NCBI GenBank assembly: GCA_018241505.1
Contig: JAFEDS010000010.1
Span: 186,001 to 250,000, forward strand
Source of the DNA: Pseudomonadota bacterium
GTDB lineage: Bacteria > Pseudomonadota > Gammaproteobacteria > Steroidobacterales > Steroidobacteraceae
DNA: 64,000 nt
Reading direction: 5' to 3'
Program-made: the position numbers and the translations under genes
Part shown: one piece after another, positions 47,995 through 56,947 of the stretch
Layout of the letters: each line of letters starts with the position of its first letter
Position numbering within the stretch: the first letter of the stretch is position 1
Notes under the pieces: generated by a model
Seen by the model: only the letters and a program-made list of their open reading frames with translations
Told to the model about the DNA's origin: nothing
Databases searched by the model: none

Positions 47995-49404
47995 TTGAGA
48001 GCAATTGGTGTAGCAGCAGGGACACTTGCCATCGCCCTAGCCGGCCTCCAGGCGGGTTGCACGCCCGCGCCGTCCACGCTCGACCAGATCCGGGCGCGGA
48101 ATCAAATCAGGGTGGTGACCCTGAATACTCCCACTTGCTTCTATTTCGGCGCGCACGGTACCGAAGGCTTCGAGTACCAGCTCGCCCGGCAGTTCGCCGC
48201 GGAGCTGGGGGTGAAACTCGTGATGTACCCCGTCGCCACCGAGCGTGCCATGCAGGCGGAGCTTGCGGCGGGACGCGCCGACATTGCCGCCGCGCAGGTG
48301 ACCTCTAATAAGGAGTGGCGCGGTGTCGGCGAGGCGTCAACGCCCTACGGACATAATCCGCAGTTGGTCGTTTACGGCAAGAACAAGGTTCGACCTCGCG
48401 GGACCATGCAGCTCGAATCGGCGAAGCTCGCCGTCCGCGCGGGCAGCCCACAGGAGCAGACGCTGGAGAAGCTCAAACGGACCGTCGCGCCGACCCTGCA
48501 GTGGGTCCAAACGGCGCCGCTCAACGCTGACCCGCTAGCAGACGTCGATTCTGGCCAGGCGGACTACGCGCTAATCGACGACCGTGAATTCTCGTTCGCG
48601 CACCATCTTTACCCGAACGTACTTCTGGGCTTCACGCTCCCCGAAGAGCGGCCGGTGCAGTGGATAGTCCGGCGCGGCGCTCACGATCTGCTGGAGGCAA
48701 CCAACCGGTTCATTCACAACGCTGCCATTTCGGGGCGCCTGGCGAAACTGGCGCTCGACCAAACCGGCGACGCGCGACCGTTCCAGTACGAAGAGTCACG
48801 CGAATTTCAGGCCCACTTGACCGAGCGATTGCCGAAGTATCAGCCGCTGTTCGAAGCCGCATCCGCAACAACGGGCATCGATTGGCGTTTGTTGGCGGCA
48901 ATCGGGTATCAAGAATCGAAGTGGAATCCACTCGCCGCCTCGAGCGACGGTGCCGGCGGAATCATGATGCTGACGTCCGATACGGCGGAAGCCATGGGCA
49001 TCGCTGACCGTTCGAATCCGGCCCAGAGCATTTCTGCCGGCGCACGCTACTTCGCTTCGGTGCATGACAAGATCCCGGAGCGCATCCCGGAGCCCGATCG
49101 GACTTGGTTTGCCGTCGCCGCGTATAACGTAGGCTTCGGGCACCTCGAGGATGCGCGGATTCTTGCGCAGACACGCGGCAAGAACCCCGACTCGTGGGAA
49201 GAGGTGCGAGATCAATTGCCCCTGCTCGGCGAGGAACGTTGGTATTCGTTGGTGAAGCGTGGCTACGCGCGCGGCTGGGAGCCGGTTCAGTTTGTCGATC
49301 GCGTGCAGCGCTATCTGACACTGCTCGAGTGGCAACCGGGCGACGGAGTGGCGGCAGTTCACCCATTGCCGTCGCCACTGATCGGAGACGTGCCCGGCGC
49401 GTAG
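47995..49404 (+). CDS. mltF: Membrane-bound lytic transglycosylase MltF
   Basis: A 469-residue lipoprotein that cleaves peptidoglycan. From a TTG at 47995 (GGGGG just ahead) it has a lipobox LQAGC (Cys22), a periplasmic solute-binding-like domain (about 35-260, FEYQLARQFAAELGVKLVM), and a C-terminal SLT domain with the catalytic E307 in IGYQESKWNP and the conserved GIMMLTSDTAEAMGI. The frame runs upstream to 47827 through the antisense of tRNA-Ser, which I reject as coding. TadA lies convergent 30 bp on. Confidence 0.87.
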   Translation: MRAIGVAAGTLAIALAGLQAGCTPAPSTLDQIRARNQIRVVTLNTPTCFYFGAHGTEGFEYQLARQFAAELGVKLVMYPVATERAMQAELAAGRADIAAAQVTSNKEWRGVGEASTPYGHNPQLVVYGKNKVRPRGTMQLESAKLAVRAGSPQEQTLEKLKRTVAPTLQWVQTAPLNADPLADVDSGQADYALIDDREFSFAHHLYPNVLLGFTLPEERPVQWIVRRGAHDLLEATNRFIHNAAISGRLAKLALDQTGDARPFQYEESREFQAHLTERLPKYQPLFEAASATTGIDWRLLAAIGYQESKWNPLAASSDGAGGIMMLTSDTAEAMGIADRSNPAQSISAGARYFASVHDKIPERIPEPDRTWFAVAAYNVGFGHLEDARILAQTRGKNPDSWEEVRDQLPLLGEERWYSLVKRGYARGWEPVQFVDRVQRYLTLLEWQPGDGVAAVHPLPSPLIGDVPGA

Positions 49405-49434
49405 TTTGACGGCAAGCCCGACGCGGCGGCTGCC

Positions 49435-50206
<772 letters not shown>

Positions 50207-50266
50207 CCGCCTGTCCCCGCTGCCAGAGTGAGACAGACAGTATAAGCGCTACTGGCGGCAAAACCC

Positions 50267-51139
50267 TCACGCCGCTTCCGCCGGGCGGTGCAGCGCCATC
50301 GCCGCCATCACCATCGCTATTCCGGTCATCTCCCGAGGCGTCGGAACCTGTCCGAGCACAATGGCGGCAATGATGGTGGCGCTCGCCGGGAGTATCGTCA
50401 GCATGAGCGCAAAGCTGGCGCGCGGCAAACGCGCCATCGCAAGTTGATCGCAGACATAAGGGATCACCGATGAGCAGATCCCAACACCGACTCCCGCAAG
50501 CACCAGCATTGGATGGGTGAACGCCCGCATCGCCTGCACGATCCCGACGGGAAATACAGCAACCAGGGCGATCGCCATGGCCGCTCCCAGGCGCTCGATG
50601 CCGTTGCCGGTCCGCGCGATACGGTGTCCCAGCATCACATACAACACAAACAGTGCGCCGTTTGCGAATGCCCAGGCCAGGCCGGCCAGATCGCTGGACC
50701 AGCGGATGCGAATCAACACAAACACGCCTGCAACGGCGATACTGAGTGCCACCCGGTTGCGCTGCGTGCGCAGTCCATAGAATGCCAACCCAATGACACC
50801 CACAAACTCTATCGCAGCGACCAGGCTGAGCGGCAGCCGCGCGATGGCGAGATAGAACGAACAGTTCATCAACGCGAGCGTGGCCCCCATGCCCAGCAAC
50901 AACCAACGCTCTGTGCGGTCGGCGGCAACAAACACCCGCCACGGGCGTGCGATCGGTGCAAACACCAATGCGGCGGCGGCGATCCTGAACCACGCGACTC
51001 CCAGAACGCCCACGGCGGGGAACAAAAGGACGGCAAATGCCGGTCCAAGGTAATGAAACACGGCGCTGACCAGGAACCAGGCCTGAGGCGGCACCGCGAC
51101 CACGGGCGACATCGCTGCACTTCGATTCATGGCCGCCAT
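50267..51139 (-). CDS. EamA-family inner-membrane exporter (RhtA-like)
   Basis: A 290-residue protein of about ten hydrophobic helices in two EamA repeats (first repeat from FAVLLFPAVGVLGVAWFRIA, second from LAGLAWAFANGALFVLYVML). The pattern fits the drug/metabolite exporter superfamily and RhtA-like amino-acid exporters. The start is uncertain between 51139, 51130 and 51157; 51139 is given. It is divergent from an Lrp-type regulator, a common pairing for amino-acid exporters, which suggests the substrate is an amino acid. Confidence 0.83.
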   Translation of the reverse strand: MAAMNRSAAMSPVVAVPPQAWFLVSAVFHYLGPAFAVLLFPAVGVLGVAWFRIAAAALVFAPIARPWRVFVAADRTERWLLLGMGATLALMNCSFYLAIARLPLSLVAAIEFVGVIGLAFYGLRTQRNRVALSIAVAGVFVLIRIRWSSDLAGLAWAFANGALFVLYVMLGHRIARTGNGIERLGAAMAIALVAVFPVGIVQAMRAFTHPMLVLAGVGVGICSSVIPYVCDQLAMARLPRASFALMLTILPASATIIAAIVLGQVPTPREMTGIAMVMAAMALHRPAEAA

Positions 51140-51253
51140 TTTCCAGCCACCGGGCACCCATCACCATGCTGGAAGTGCGCGAATCGACCCAGTGTGCCTA
51201 TATTATGAAGGCCCCATACGCCTTTCGCCTTCCATGTAAGGAGGTGCCCTCAG

Positions 51254-51721
51254 ATGAAGAGAGTGCGGTACGTTGACGGTACTTTGGACGCGCTGGATCG
51301 GAAGATCCTGACCGCTCTGGCCGAAGACGCCAGAACCCCGATGCGCGAGCTTGCGCAGAAAATTGGGTTGTCGGCGCCCAGTACGACTGAACGGGTGCGG
51401 CGGCTCGAAGCAGCCGGCGTCATCGAGGGCTATACCGTCCGCGTCAACCCGGAGTCAATCGGCCTGCCGCTGGCCGCCATTCTGCGCATCCGCCCGATGC
51501 CCGGAGAGCTGAACCGGGTGGCTGAGCTACTGGCGGCGATTCCCGAAATCAGCTCTTGCGACCGCGTCACCGGGGATGACTGTTTCATTGCAAAGGCGCA
51601 GGTTCCGGGTATGCAGCAGCTCGAGGCTCTCATCGACGGCCTGCTGCCGTACGCGTCAACCAACACCTGCATTGTTGTATCGACACTGGTTGCGGCGCGG
51701 CTTCCGGCCAACAGCGCCTGA
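51254..51721 (+). CDS. Lrp/AsnC-family transcription regulator
   Basis: A 155-residue regulator with an N-terminal winged HTH (LDALDRKILTALAEDAR, then RELAQKIGLSAPSTTERVRRLE) and a C-terminal RAM ligand-binding domain (VAELLAAIPEISSCDRVTGDDCFI). AAGGAGG is 9 nt ahead of the ATG. It is divergent from the EamA exporter with 114 bp between, and likely controls it in answer to an amino acid. Confidence 0.92.
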   Translation: MKRVRYVDGTLDALDRKILTALAEDARTPMRELAQKIGLSAPSTTERVRRLEAAGVIEGYTVRVNPESIGLPLAAILRIRPMPGELNRVAELLAAIPEISSCDRVTGDDCFIAKAQVPGMQQLEALIDGLLPYASTNTCIVVSTLVAARLPANSA

Positions 51722-51730
51722 AGCCGCGAT

Positions 51731-51758
51731 GCGCCTGGCCGGCCGCGCCTGGCCGGCC
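51731..51758. repeat. 14-bp tandem repeat between converging genes
   Basis: GCGCCTGGCCGGCC is present twice, back to back (51731-51744 and 51745-51758), in the 41-bp gap between the Lrp gene and the hydrolase gene. Each unit holds the palindrome GGCCGGCC, so the RNA could form a stem on either strand, but there is no T tract. Confidence 0.75.
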
Positions 51759-51762
51759 ACCT

Positions 51763-52677
51763 CTATTTGCGCAGGAAGTCCGTAATCGACTTCACCGTGG
51801 CCTGAGGGTTTTCCTCCATAATCCAATGCCCGGAATTGGGCACGCTTCCCCCTGACACGTTGCTCGCCACAACATTCAGAACATCCGCCTGCGCCTTGCC
51901 GAACGACTTCTCTGCCCCGATAGCCAACACGGGCATCTTCAGCTTGCCGCCCTTGGCCAGCAGCTCCTGGTCGTCCTTAGCGTCCTGGTTGAACGCTGCA
52001 AACTGCTCGAATGCATCGTGCATGGCATGCGGGCGTGCATACAGCGCGGCGTAGTGTTGACGAGTCGCCTCATCAATGGCCTTCGGATCGGCCGACAGCT
52101 CATTCCAGAAGCGATCGAGATAGATCCGCTCACGTCCCTGTACCAACCGCTCCATGTCGGGGCCGCGGAAATTGAAATGCCACAGCAGCGGGCTGCGCAC
52201 GATGTTGTCCCAATCCCCGATCCCGGGTATAGGCGCATCGATTGCCACCCACCTCGTGATCCGCGCGGGGTATTGCGCGGCGAGCGAGTAGCCAACCATG
52301 TTGCCGATATCGTGAGTAACCAGATCCGCCTTCTGGACTTTGAGTGCGTCCATCACCCCAGCGATGTCAACGGCCTGGTTCTTCTTGGTGTACCCCGTAT
52401 CCGGATGCTCCGACAGACCCATTCCCCGCAGATCGGGCACAATCACCGTGTGGTCCGCGGCCATCACGGTCGCTAAAGCTCCCCACATGTCGCCCGTATC
52501 GGCAAATCCATGGAGCATCACCACTGCGGGCCCCTTCCCGCCCACGCGCACATAGAGCCGGGTGCCGTTTGTTTGCACCATTTGCGTATGGAAACCCGCC
52601 GGGAAGGGCGTCACAGCCGCCGGCGCCGGTGCTGAAACCAGGGCTGCCAACAGCACAGCCGCGAAATATCTGAGCAT
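51763..52677 (-). CDS. Secreted alpha/beta hydrolase, epoxide-hydrolase-like
   Basis: A 304-residue alpha/beta hydrolase with a signal peptide (LRYFAAVLLAALVSAPAPAA). The nucleophile is probably D123 in LVTHDIGNMVGY, as in epoxide hydrolases and haloalkane dehalogenases; HGFAD at about 56-60 forms the oxyanion hole; the catalytic His is in SGHWIMEENP near the end. GGGAGGA lies ahead of ATG 52677. Substrate unknown. YjbQ starts upstream on the same strand. Confidence 0.83.
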   Translation of the reverse strand: MLRYFAAVLLAALVSAPAPAAVTPFPAGFHTQMVQTNGTRLYVRVGGKGPAVVMLHGFADTGDMWGALATVMAADHTVIVPDLRGMGLSEHPDTGYTKKNQAVDIAGVMDALKVQKADLVTHDIGNMVGYSLAAQYPARITRWVAIDAPIPGIGDWDNIVRSPLLWHFNFRGPDMERLVQGRERIYLDRFWNELSADPKAIDEATRQHYAALYARPHAMHDAFEQFAAFNQDAKDDQELLAKGGKLKMPVLAIGAEKSFGKAQADVLNVVASNVSGGSVPNSGHWIMEENPQATVKSITDFLRK

Positions 52678-52691
52678 GAATCCTCCCAAAC

Positions 52692-53111
52692 CTAATCACC
52701 CAACAGATGTAACACAACCTCGCGTTCATGCGGGCGTGCGCGGTGTTCGAAGAGATATATCCCCTGCCACGTCCCCAGCGCGAGTTGACCGTCAACAACG
52801 GGAATCGAAAGCTGCACACCTGTCAACGCCGTACGCAAATGTGCGGGCATGTCGTCCGGCCCCTCGTCATCGTGCTCATACCTGGCCGGATCCTCCGGTG
52901 CAATAGCTGCAAAGAATGTCTCCAGGTCCGAACGGACCTCGCGCGCCGCGTTTTCCTGTATCAGAAGCGAAGCCGACGTGTGTCGACAAAACAAAGTGAG
53001 CAGACCCGTGGCTACCTTCTGAGCATCCACCCACACACGTACCTCCGCGGTTATTTCCAGGAGCCCGCGGCGGCGCGTTTGCACTCGTAACGTCTTGGTA
53101 ACATTGAGCAT
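52692..53111 (-). CDS. yjbQ: YjbQ/UPF0047 family protein
   Basis: A 139-residue YjbQ protein. The family is reported to have thiamine-phosphate-synthase-like activity in vitro; the cellular role is not settled. Conserved parts are LLTLFCRHTSASLLIQENA (about 41-59), the acidic DLETFFAAIAPED block, and the C-terminal DGQLALGTWQGIYLFEHRA. ATG 53111 is chosen as it gives the usual length; the frame opens at 53177. It is 14 bp upstream of the hydrolase. Confidence 0.9.
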   Translation of the reverse strand: MLNVTKTLRVQTRRRGLLEITAEVRVWVDAQKVATGLLTLFCRHTSASLLIQENAAREVRSDLETFFAAIAPEDPARYEHDDEGPDDMPAHLRTALTGVQLSIPVVDGQLALGTWQGIYLFEHRARPHEREVVLHLLGD

Positions 53112-53187
53112 AGGGCCACCATACAGCATCCCCCATTCATTCTCACTGGTTGGACGACGGCCGCGCTTCACTGGCAAGGTCTACCTC

Positions 53188-53412
53188 ATGCATCGTCCAC
53201 CCAAGACCTCGAAGCTGGCTGACTGGCGCATCGGCTATGCGATGGTCATCGGCTGCCGTACCTGCAAGCACGCACGCCTTACCGAGCCACAGTCTCTTGC
53301 CAAGCTTCTGGGCTGGGACGTTCCACTGATTGTCGTCACCTCCCGCCTGCGCTGCTCCAATTGTTATGCCAAGGACTGTGAAATCCAGGTAGATCGCCTG
53401 CTGCCGCAATGA
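53188..53412 (+). CDS. Small zinc-ribbon-like protein
   Basis: A 74-residue protein with two CxxC pairs (VIGCRTCKHARL and LRCSNCYAKDC) spaced like a zinc ribbon, and a helical stretch between (PQSLAKLLGWDVPLIVV). Similar short zinc-ribbon proteins occur widely in proteobacteria without known function. AAGG is ahead of ATG 53188; the frame is open upstream to 53095. The dienelactone hydrolase follows on the same strand. Confidence 0.7.
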   Translation: MHRPPKTSKLADWRIGYAMVIGCRTCKHARLTEPQSLAKLLGWDVPLIVVTSRLRCSNCYAKDCEIQVDRLLPQ

Positions 53413-53516
53413 GGCGTTCCCAAGAGAGTTCTTTAGGGGACTGGCCACGCCCGAGGCTTGCTAGCCACAGGGCTCCGGCGGCAACATCGCATGATTTCAT
53501 TCAGCGGGAGATGCCG

Positions 53517-54392
53517 ATGTGCAATAACGATTCCATCAACGATATCATCGAGTATGGCCGGCGCGCGGGCTTGTCCCGGCGCGAATTCGGCGCTCTGACG
53601 TTGGGTGCAGGCCTGATGTCCGCGCTGCCGGCCTCCGCTGCCGCCGTCGAGACAACAGAATCGGAAGTCACAATAAAGACACCGGACGGCACCTGCGACG
53701 CGTATTTCGTGCATCCCGCCAAAGGCGCGCATCCCGGCGTCCTCATCTGGCCCGACATTTTCGGCCTGCGCCCGGCATTCCGGCAGATGGGCAAGCGCCT
53801 CGCCGAAGCCGGCTACGCCGTGCTCGTGGTGAATCCGTTCTATCGCACCCAGAAGGCGCCCACTGCGCCCGAGCACGCCGATTTCAACAATCCCGACACT
53901 CGCAAGTCCCTCATGGCGCTGCATGACACTCTCAATGCGACGACCGGCAAGACCGACGGCAAGGCGTTTGTCTCCTGGCTCGACACCCAGCCCGCCGTCG
54001 ACAAGAAGCGCAAGATTGGCACCACCGGTTACTGCATGGGCGGTCCGCTCGTGTTTGAGACTGCCTCCGCGGCCGCCAGCCGCGTCGGTGCCGCCGCAAC
54101 TTTCCACGGCGGCGGACTGGTGACTGACAAACCTGACAGTCCGGCGCTGTTGATTCCAACCATGAAGGCCCACTTCCTGATTGCCATTGCGGAGAACGAC
54201 GACCAGAAGCAGCCCGCTGCGAAGACCGTGTTGCACGATGATTTCGCCAAAGCGAAGCTGCCCGCCGAAATCGAAGTCTACAAGGGCACGATCCACGGCT
54301 GGTGCCCGCCCGATTCGCAGGTCTACAACCAGGAGCAGGCGGAGAAGGCCTGGGATCGGATGTTGGTGTTGTTCAAAGGCGCACTCGCCTAG
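53517..54392 (+). CDS. Dienelactone-hydrolase family protein, Tat-exported
   Basis: A 291-residue alpha/beta hydrolase. A Tat signal (SRREFGALTLG, R21-R22) is followed by a DLH domain with the nucleophile C173 in TTGYCMGGPLVF and the catalytic His in GTIHGWCPP near residue 264. DLH members cut lactone rings or act on other esters; here the substrate is unknown. ATG 53517 lies 6 nt past GGGAG; upstream in-frame codons are weaker. Confidence 0.87.
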   Translation: MCNNDSINDIIEYGRRAGLSRREFGALTLGAGLMSALPASAAAVETTESEVTIKTPDGTCDAYFVHPAKGAHPGVLIWPDIFGLRPAFRQMGKRLAEAGYAVLVVNPFYRTQKAPTAPEHADFNNPDTRKSLMALHDTLNATTGKTDGKAFVSWLDTQPAVDKKRKIGTTGYCMGGPLVFETASAAASRVGAAATFHGGGLVTDKPDSPALLIPTMKAHFLIAIAENDDQKQPAAKTVLHDDFAKAKLPAEIEVYKGTIHGWCPPDSQVYNQEQAEKAWDRMLVLFKGALA

Positions 54393-54417
54393 TCAGCCAG
54401 CGCACCTCATTATCGCG

Positions 54418-54448
54418 ACAGGCGCCCGGTCCACCCGAGCGCCTGTCA
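54418..54448. terminator. Hairpin between converging genes, possible two-way terminator
   Basis: GACAGGCGC (54418-54426) pairs with GCGCCTGTC (54440-54448), with a short CGG/CCG extension in the loop. It lies between the dienelactone hydrolase and the GFA-type gene. No T tract follows, so Rho-independence is not certain. Confidence 0.45.
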
Positions 54449-54453
54449 GTCCA

Positions 54454-54810
54454 CTAAAGACTCCTGCCGTCGACTTTCTTCACCTTCAATGAGTCGACAT
54501 CGATACCATCGACGCACCTGACGTTGATGGCCGCCATCCGCGCCCCCGTCTTGGGCTGCGTCCCAACGGCAAATGACTGCACGCCACAGGCGGCACAGAA
54601 CTTGTGCTCAATAAAATGCTTGTTGAATCTGAATTCCGTCAAATCGTCCTTGCCCGACAGCAGCTTGAATTGCGACTCCGGCGCGAACGCCAGCAAAGTT
54701 CCCAACCGTCCGCAGCGCGAGCAGTTGCACGCGATCACCTCGCTGATATCCATCTGCACTTCGTATCGCACCTTGCCGCATTGACAGCCGCCGGTATGTG
54801 TCTGTGGCAT
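54454..54810 (-). CDS. GFA-family (glutathione-dependent formaldehyde-activating-like) zinc protein
   Basis: A 118-residue zinc-fold protein with GGCQCGKVRYEV, CNCSRCGRLGTLL and FCAACGVQ, the three cysteine sets of the GFA/CENP-V fold. Such proteins are often annotated as formaldehyde-activating enzymes but many have no proven function. GAGGGGAAAG lies ahead of ATG 54810. It is convergent with the DLH gene and divergent from a DUF1697 gene. Confidence 0.85.
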   Translation of the reverse strand: MPQTHTGGCQCGKVRYEVQMDISEVIACNCSRCGRLGTLLAFAPESQFKLLSGKDDLTEFRFNKHFIEHKFCAACGVQSFAVGTQPKTGARMAAINVRCVDGIDVDSLKVKKVDGRSL

Positions 54811-54865
54811 GACTTTCCCCTCGCGCGTTGACCTGCCCCACACTCTACAGTGGTAGCATCGACAA

Positions 54866-55390
54866 ATGCCAACCTATGCAGCTTTTCTTCGCGGCGTCAG
54901 CCCTTTGAATGCCCGGATGGCCGACCTGCAGAAGTGCCTGGAAAGCGCTGGTTTCCGGCAGGTAAAGACGGTGCTCGGCAGCGGCAATATTGTCTTCGAC
55001 TCCCGCGCCGCCTCACGCAACTCGCTCGAGCGCCGGATCGAGGGGGCCATGCGCAAGAGCCTGGATCGCGTGTTCGCCACCACTGTGCGTTCCATCGATG
55101 AGCTCGCCGCCATGCGAGCCGCCGATCCCTACAAGGTGTTCACTCTGCCACGTAACGCGAAGCGCATAGTGACCTTGCTGCACGGGAAGACGACCGCGAA
55201 AGTGAAGTTACCCATTGAGTTGGACGACGCGCAGATTCTGTGCATCAAAGGCACTGAAGTATTCAGTGCGTATGTACCCAACGCCAAGGGACCTGTCTTC
55301 ATGGCGCTCATTGAGAAGACGTTTGGTAAGGATTTGACTACGCGGACTTGGGATACGGTGGGGAAGGTTGTGAAGGCCGGGAGTGGCTGA
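54866..55390 (+). CDS. DUF1697 family protein
   Basis: A 174-residue member of DUF1697, a widespread family of unknown function, recognised by the start TYAAFLRGVSPLNARMADLQ, then VKTVLGSGNIVFDS and the C-terminal EKTFGKDLTTRTWDTVGKV. The fold is predicted alpha/beta. Its 3' end overlaps the tail of the convergent retropepsin-like gene by 53 bp (55338-55390). Confidence 0.88.
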   Translation: MPTYAAFLRGVSPLNARMADLQKCLESAGFRQVKTVLGSGNIVFDSRAASRNSLERRIEGAMRKSLDRVFATTVRSIDELAAMRAADPYKVFTLPRNAKRIVTLLHGKTTAKVKLPIELDDAQILCIKGTEVFSAYVPNAKGPVFMALIEKTFGKDLTTRTWDTVGKVVKAGSG

Positions 55391-55802
55391 ATGGTTCATC
55401 GCTGAACGGGATGTTGCGAACGCCCATGGCGAGAAACACCGGCCCATCCGGATGCTTCGGGTTCGCTGTAACACATTGGCGCTTGGGATCGACCACCAAA
55501 TCCATTGCTTCCAGGGGTAGAACACCCATCAGACACTCGTCGCCCAAAACAGCCGCCTCAGTTTTATAGCACCGATCACCGAACGTTATCTGGATGGGCG
55601 CGATACAAGGACACTGTATCCGCCTCGTGTCCGCGACCTTCAGACGATAGGTCGACGCCTTATCGAGATCGAATCCCAGCTCCCTGGCAATATTCGCCGG
55701 GACAATCATGTGGGTCATACCCGTATCCACCATCGTGCGAACATCGACGCTCTTTCCGGACAGTAGATGGGTCAAAGTGATCTCTGCGTAAACAATTCCC
55801 AT
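55338..55802 (-). CDS. Small retropepsin-like (clan AA) aspartic protease, copy 1
   Basis: A 154-residue protein with a single catalytic D26-T27-G28 in TMVDTGMTHMIVP, and the block LGDECLMGVLPLEAMDLVVDP (outline) that forms the second lobe of a retropepsin-like chain. A chain this short should pair with another to form one active site. It is a paralog of the gene right before it. The last 25 residues (IPFSDEPFSHSRPSQPSPPY) run past the family end and overlap the DUF1697 gene. Substrate unknown. Confidence 0.75.
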   Translation of the reverse strand: MGIVYAEITLTHLLSGKSVDVRTMVDTGMTHMIVPANIARELGFDLDKASTYRLKVADTRRIQCPCIAPIQITFGDRCYKTEAAVLGDECLMGVLPLEAMDLVVDPKRQCVTANPKHPDGPVFLAMGVRNIPFSDEPFSHSRPSQPSPPYPKSA

Positions 55803-55810
55803 ATGTTCTC

Positions 55811-56227
55811 CTACAAACGAAAAACAGGGCCGTCTGGATGCTTGGGATTCGGTACCACGCGCTCCTGCAGCGGATCTACCACCAGATCCATCAGCTCAAG
55901 TGGCACCACGCCCATCAAGCACTCTTCTCCCAACACAACGAGGCTCGAAGGGCACGTACGATCCTGAAACCTGATTTCAACCGGCGCGACCTGCGGACAA
56001 CGCACCCGTCGTCCATCAGCAACAGTGACGTAGGACATTGAGACCTCTTCAAGATCAAAACCCAGCTCCGTAGCAACAGCGCCCGGGACAACCATGTGTA
56101 TGGCGCCGGTATCCACCATCGTCCGAACCTTGACGCTCTTGCCCGAAAACATATTGGTCAAAGTGACCTCTGCGTAGACGGTCCCCATGGTCTTTCCCTG
56201 CTCAACAATTGAAGTAACGGGCATCAT
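55811..56227 (-). CDS. Small retropepsin-like (clan AA) aspartic protease, copy 2
   Basis: A 138-residue protein with catalytic D39-T40-G41 in TMVDTGAIHMVVP and the LGEECLMGVVPLELMDLVVDP (outline) block. It shares with copy 1 the pattern GxVYAExTLT and the end PNPKHPDGPVF. ATG 56227 is preferred, with GGGAGGA 5 nt ahead; the frame is open to 56302. Copy 1 follows after 8 bp. The two could form a heterodimer, or each could pair with itself. Confidence 0.77.
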   Translation of the reverse strand: MMPVTSIVEQGKTMGTVYAEVTLTNMFSGKSVKVRTMVDTGAIHMVVPGAVATELGFDLEEVSMSYVTVADGRRVRCPQVAPVEIRFQDRTCPSSLVVLGEECLMGVVPLELMDLVVDPLQERVVPNPKHPDGPVFRL

Positions 56228-56467
56228 GAATCCTCCCTTGGCGCTTCGAGATATCCGTTGTCTGCGCGTATGTGCAGAAATGCGAGGATCGCGCAGCTCC
56301 AAGGGCAGACTCCACGGCCAAAACGCCGAAAAGCAACCCGGCGCGCGGTCGTCCCGAATGTCGGCCTCGCCTTACCCGAAATAGCCTTCAGCTACCCTCC
56401 AGCACCGTAGCGCCGGCCGGCGGGAAGCGTTTTTATTGCACATCCGACAACAGAGGGTCGATGCGTG

Positions 56468-56947
56468 ATGAAAACACTCATTCTGGTTGGTGCACTCATT
56501 GCGGCGGCAGCGGCAGCGGCTACCCATGTCCCGCCCGCGCAAGTCGATGACGGCAAGCCCTGGCCAGAGGCGCAGTTCGAAATCTTCAAGATGGCGCCCG
56601 GCAAACAGGAAGCCTTCATCCGCAAGTTGGCACAGTGGGATGAGGTCTCCGCCGCGGGTGGCCAGCCGGCCACGCAGATGTTCATTCACGAAGACGGCGA
56701 AGATTGGGACGTGCTGCTGTACAAGCCCTTCCCGAAAATTCCCATCACGGCCGCCCAACAGGCTGCGATGGATGCCAAAGCCGAGCAGATGCACCTGAAG
56801 ACCGGGCCTGCCTTCTTCCTGGAGATCCGGCAGAACATGGCGTCTCACACCGAAACCAAGACACAGGGCCCGCTTTCCGCCGCGCAATGGCTCGCCCGGC
56901 TCGACACCTGGCGCGCCGCGCACCCGGAAGCCGCGAAAGGCCAATGA
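56468..56947 (+). CDS. Secreted protein of unknown function
   Basis: A 159-residue protein with a signal peptide (KTLILVGALIAAAAAAATHV). The mature part is rich in charged residues and has a helical-beta pattern (AQFEIFKMAPGKQEAFIRK, then WDVLLYKPFPKIPI) that recalls dimeric ferredoxin-like or heme-binding folds, but I cannot assign a family. ATG 56468 is taken; the GTG at 56465 is one codon earlier. Its stop overlaps the next start (ATGA at 56944-56947), so the two are coupled; it may be a partner of the oxidase. Confidence 0.75.
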   Translation: MKTLILVGALIAAAAAAATHVPPAQVDDGKPWPEAQFEIFKMAPGKQEAFIRKLAQWDEVSAAGGQPATQMFIHEDGEDWDVLLYKPFPKIPITAAQQAAMDAKAEQMHLKTGPAFFLEIRQNMASHTETKTQGPLSAAQWLARLDTWRAAHPEAAKGQ

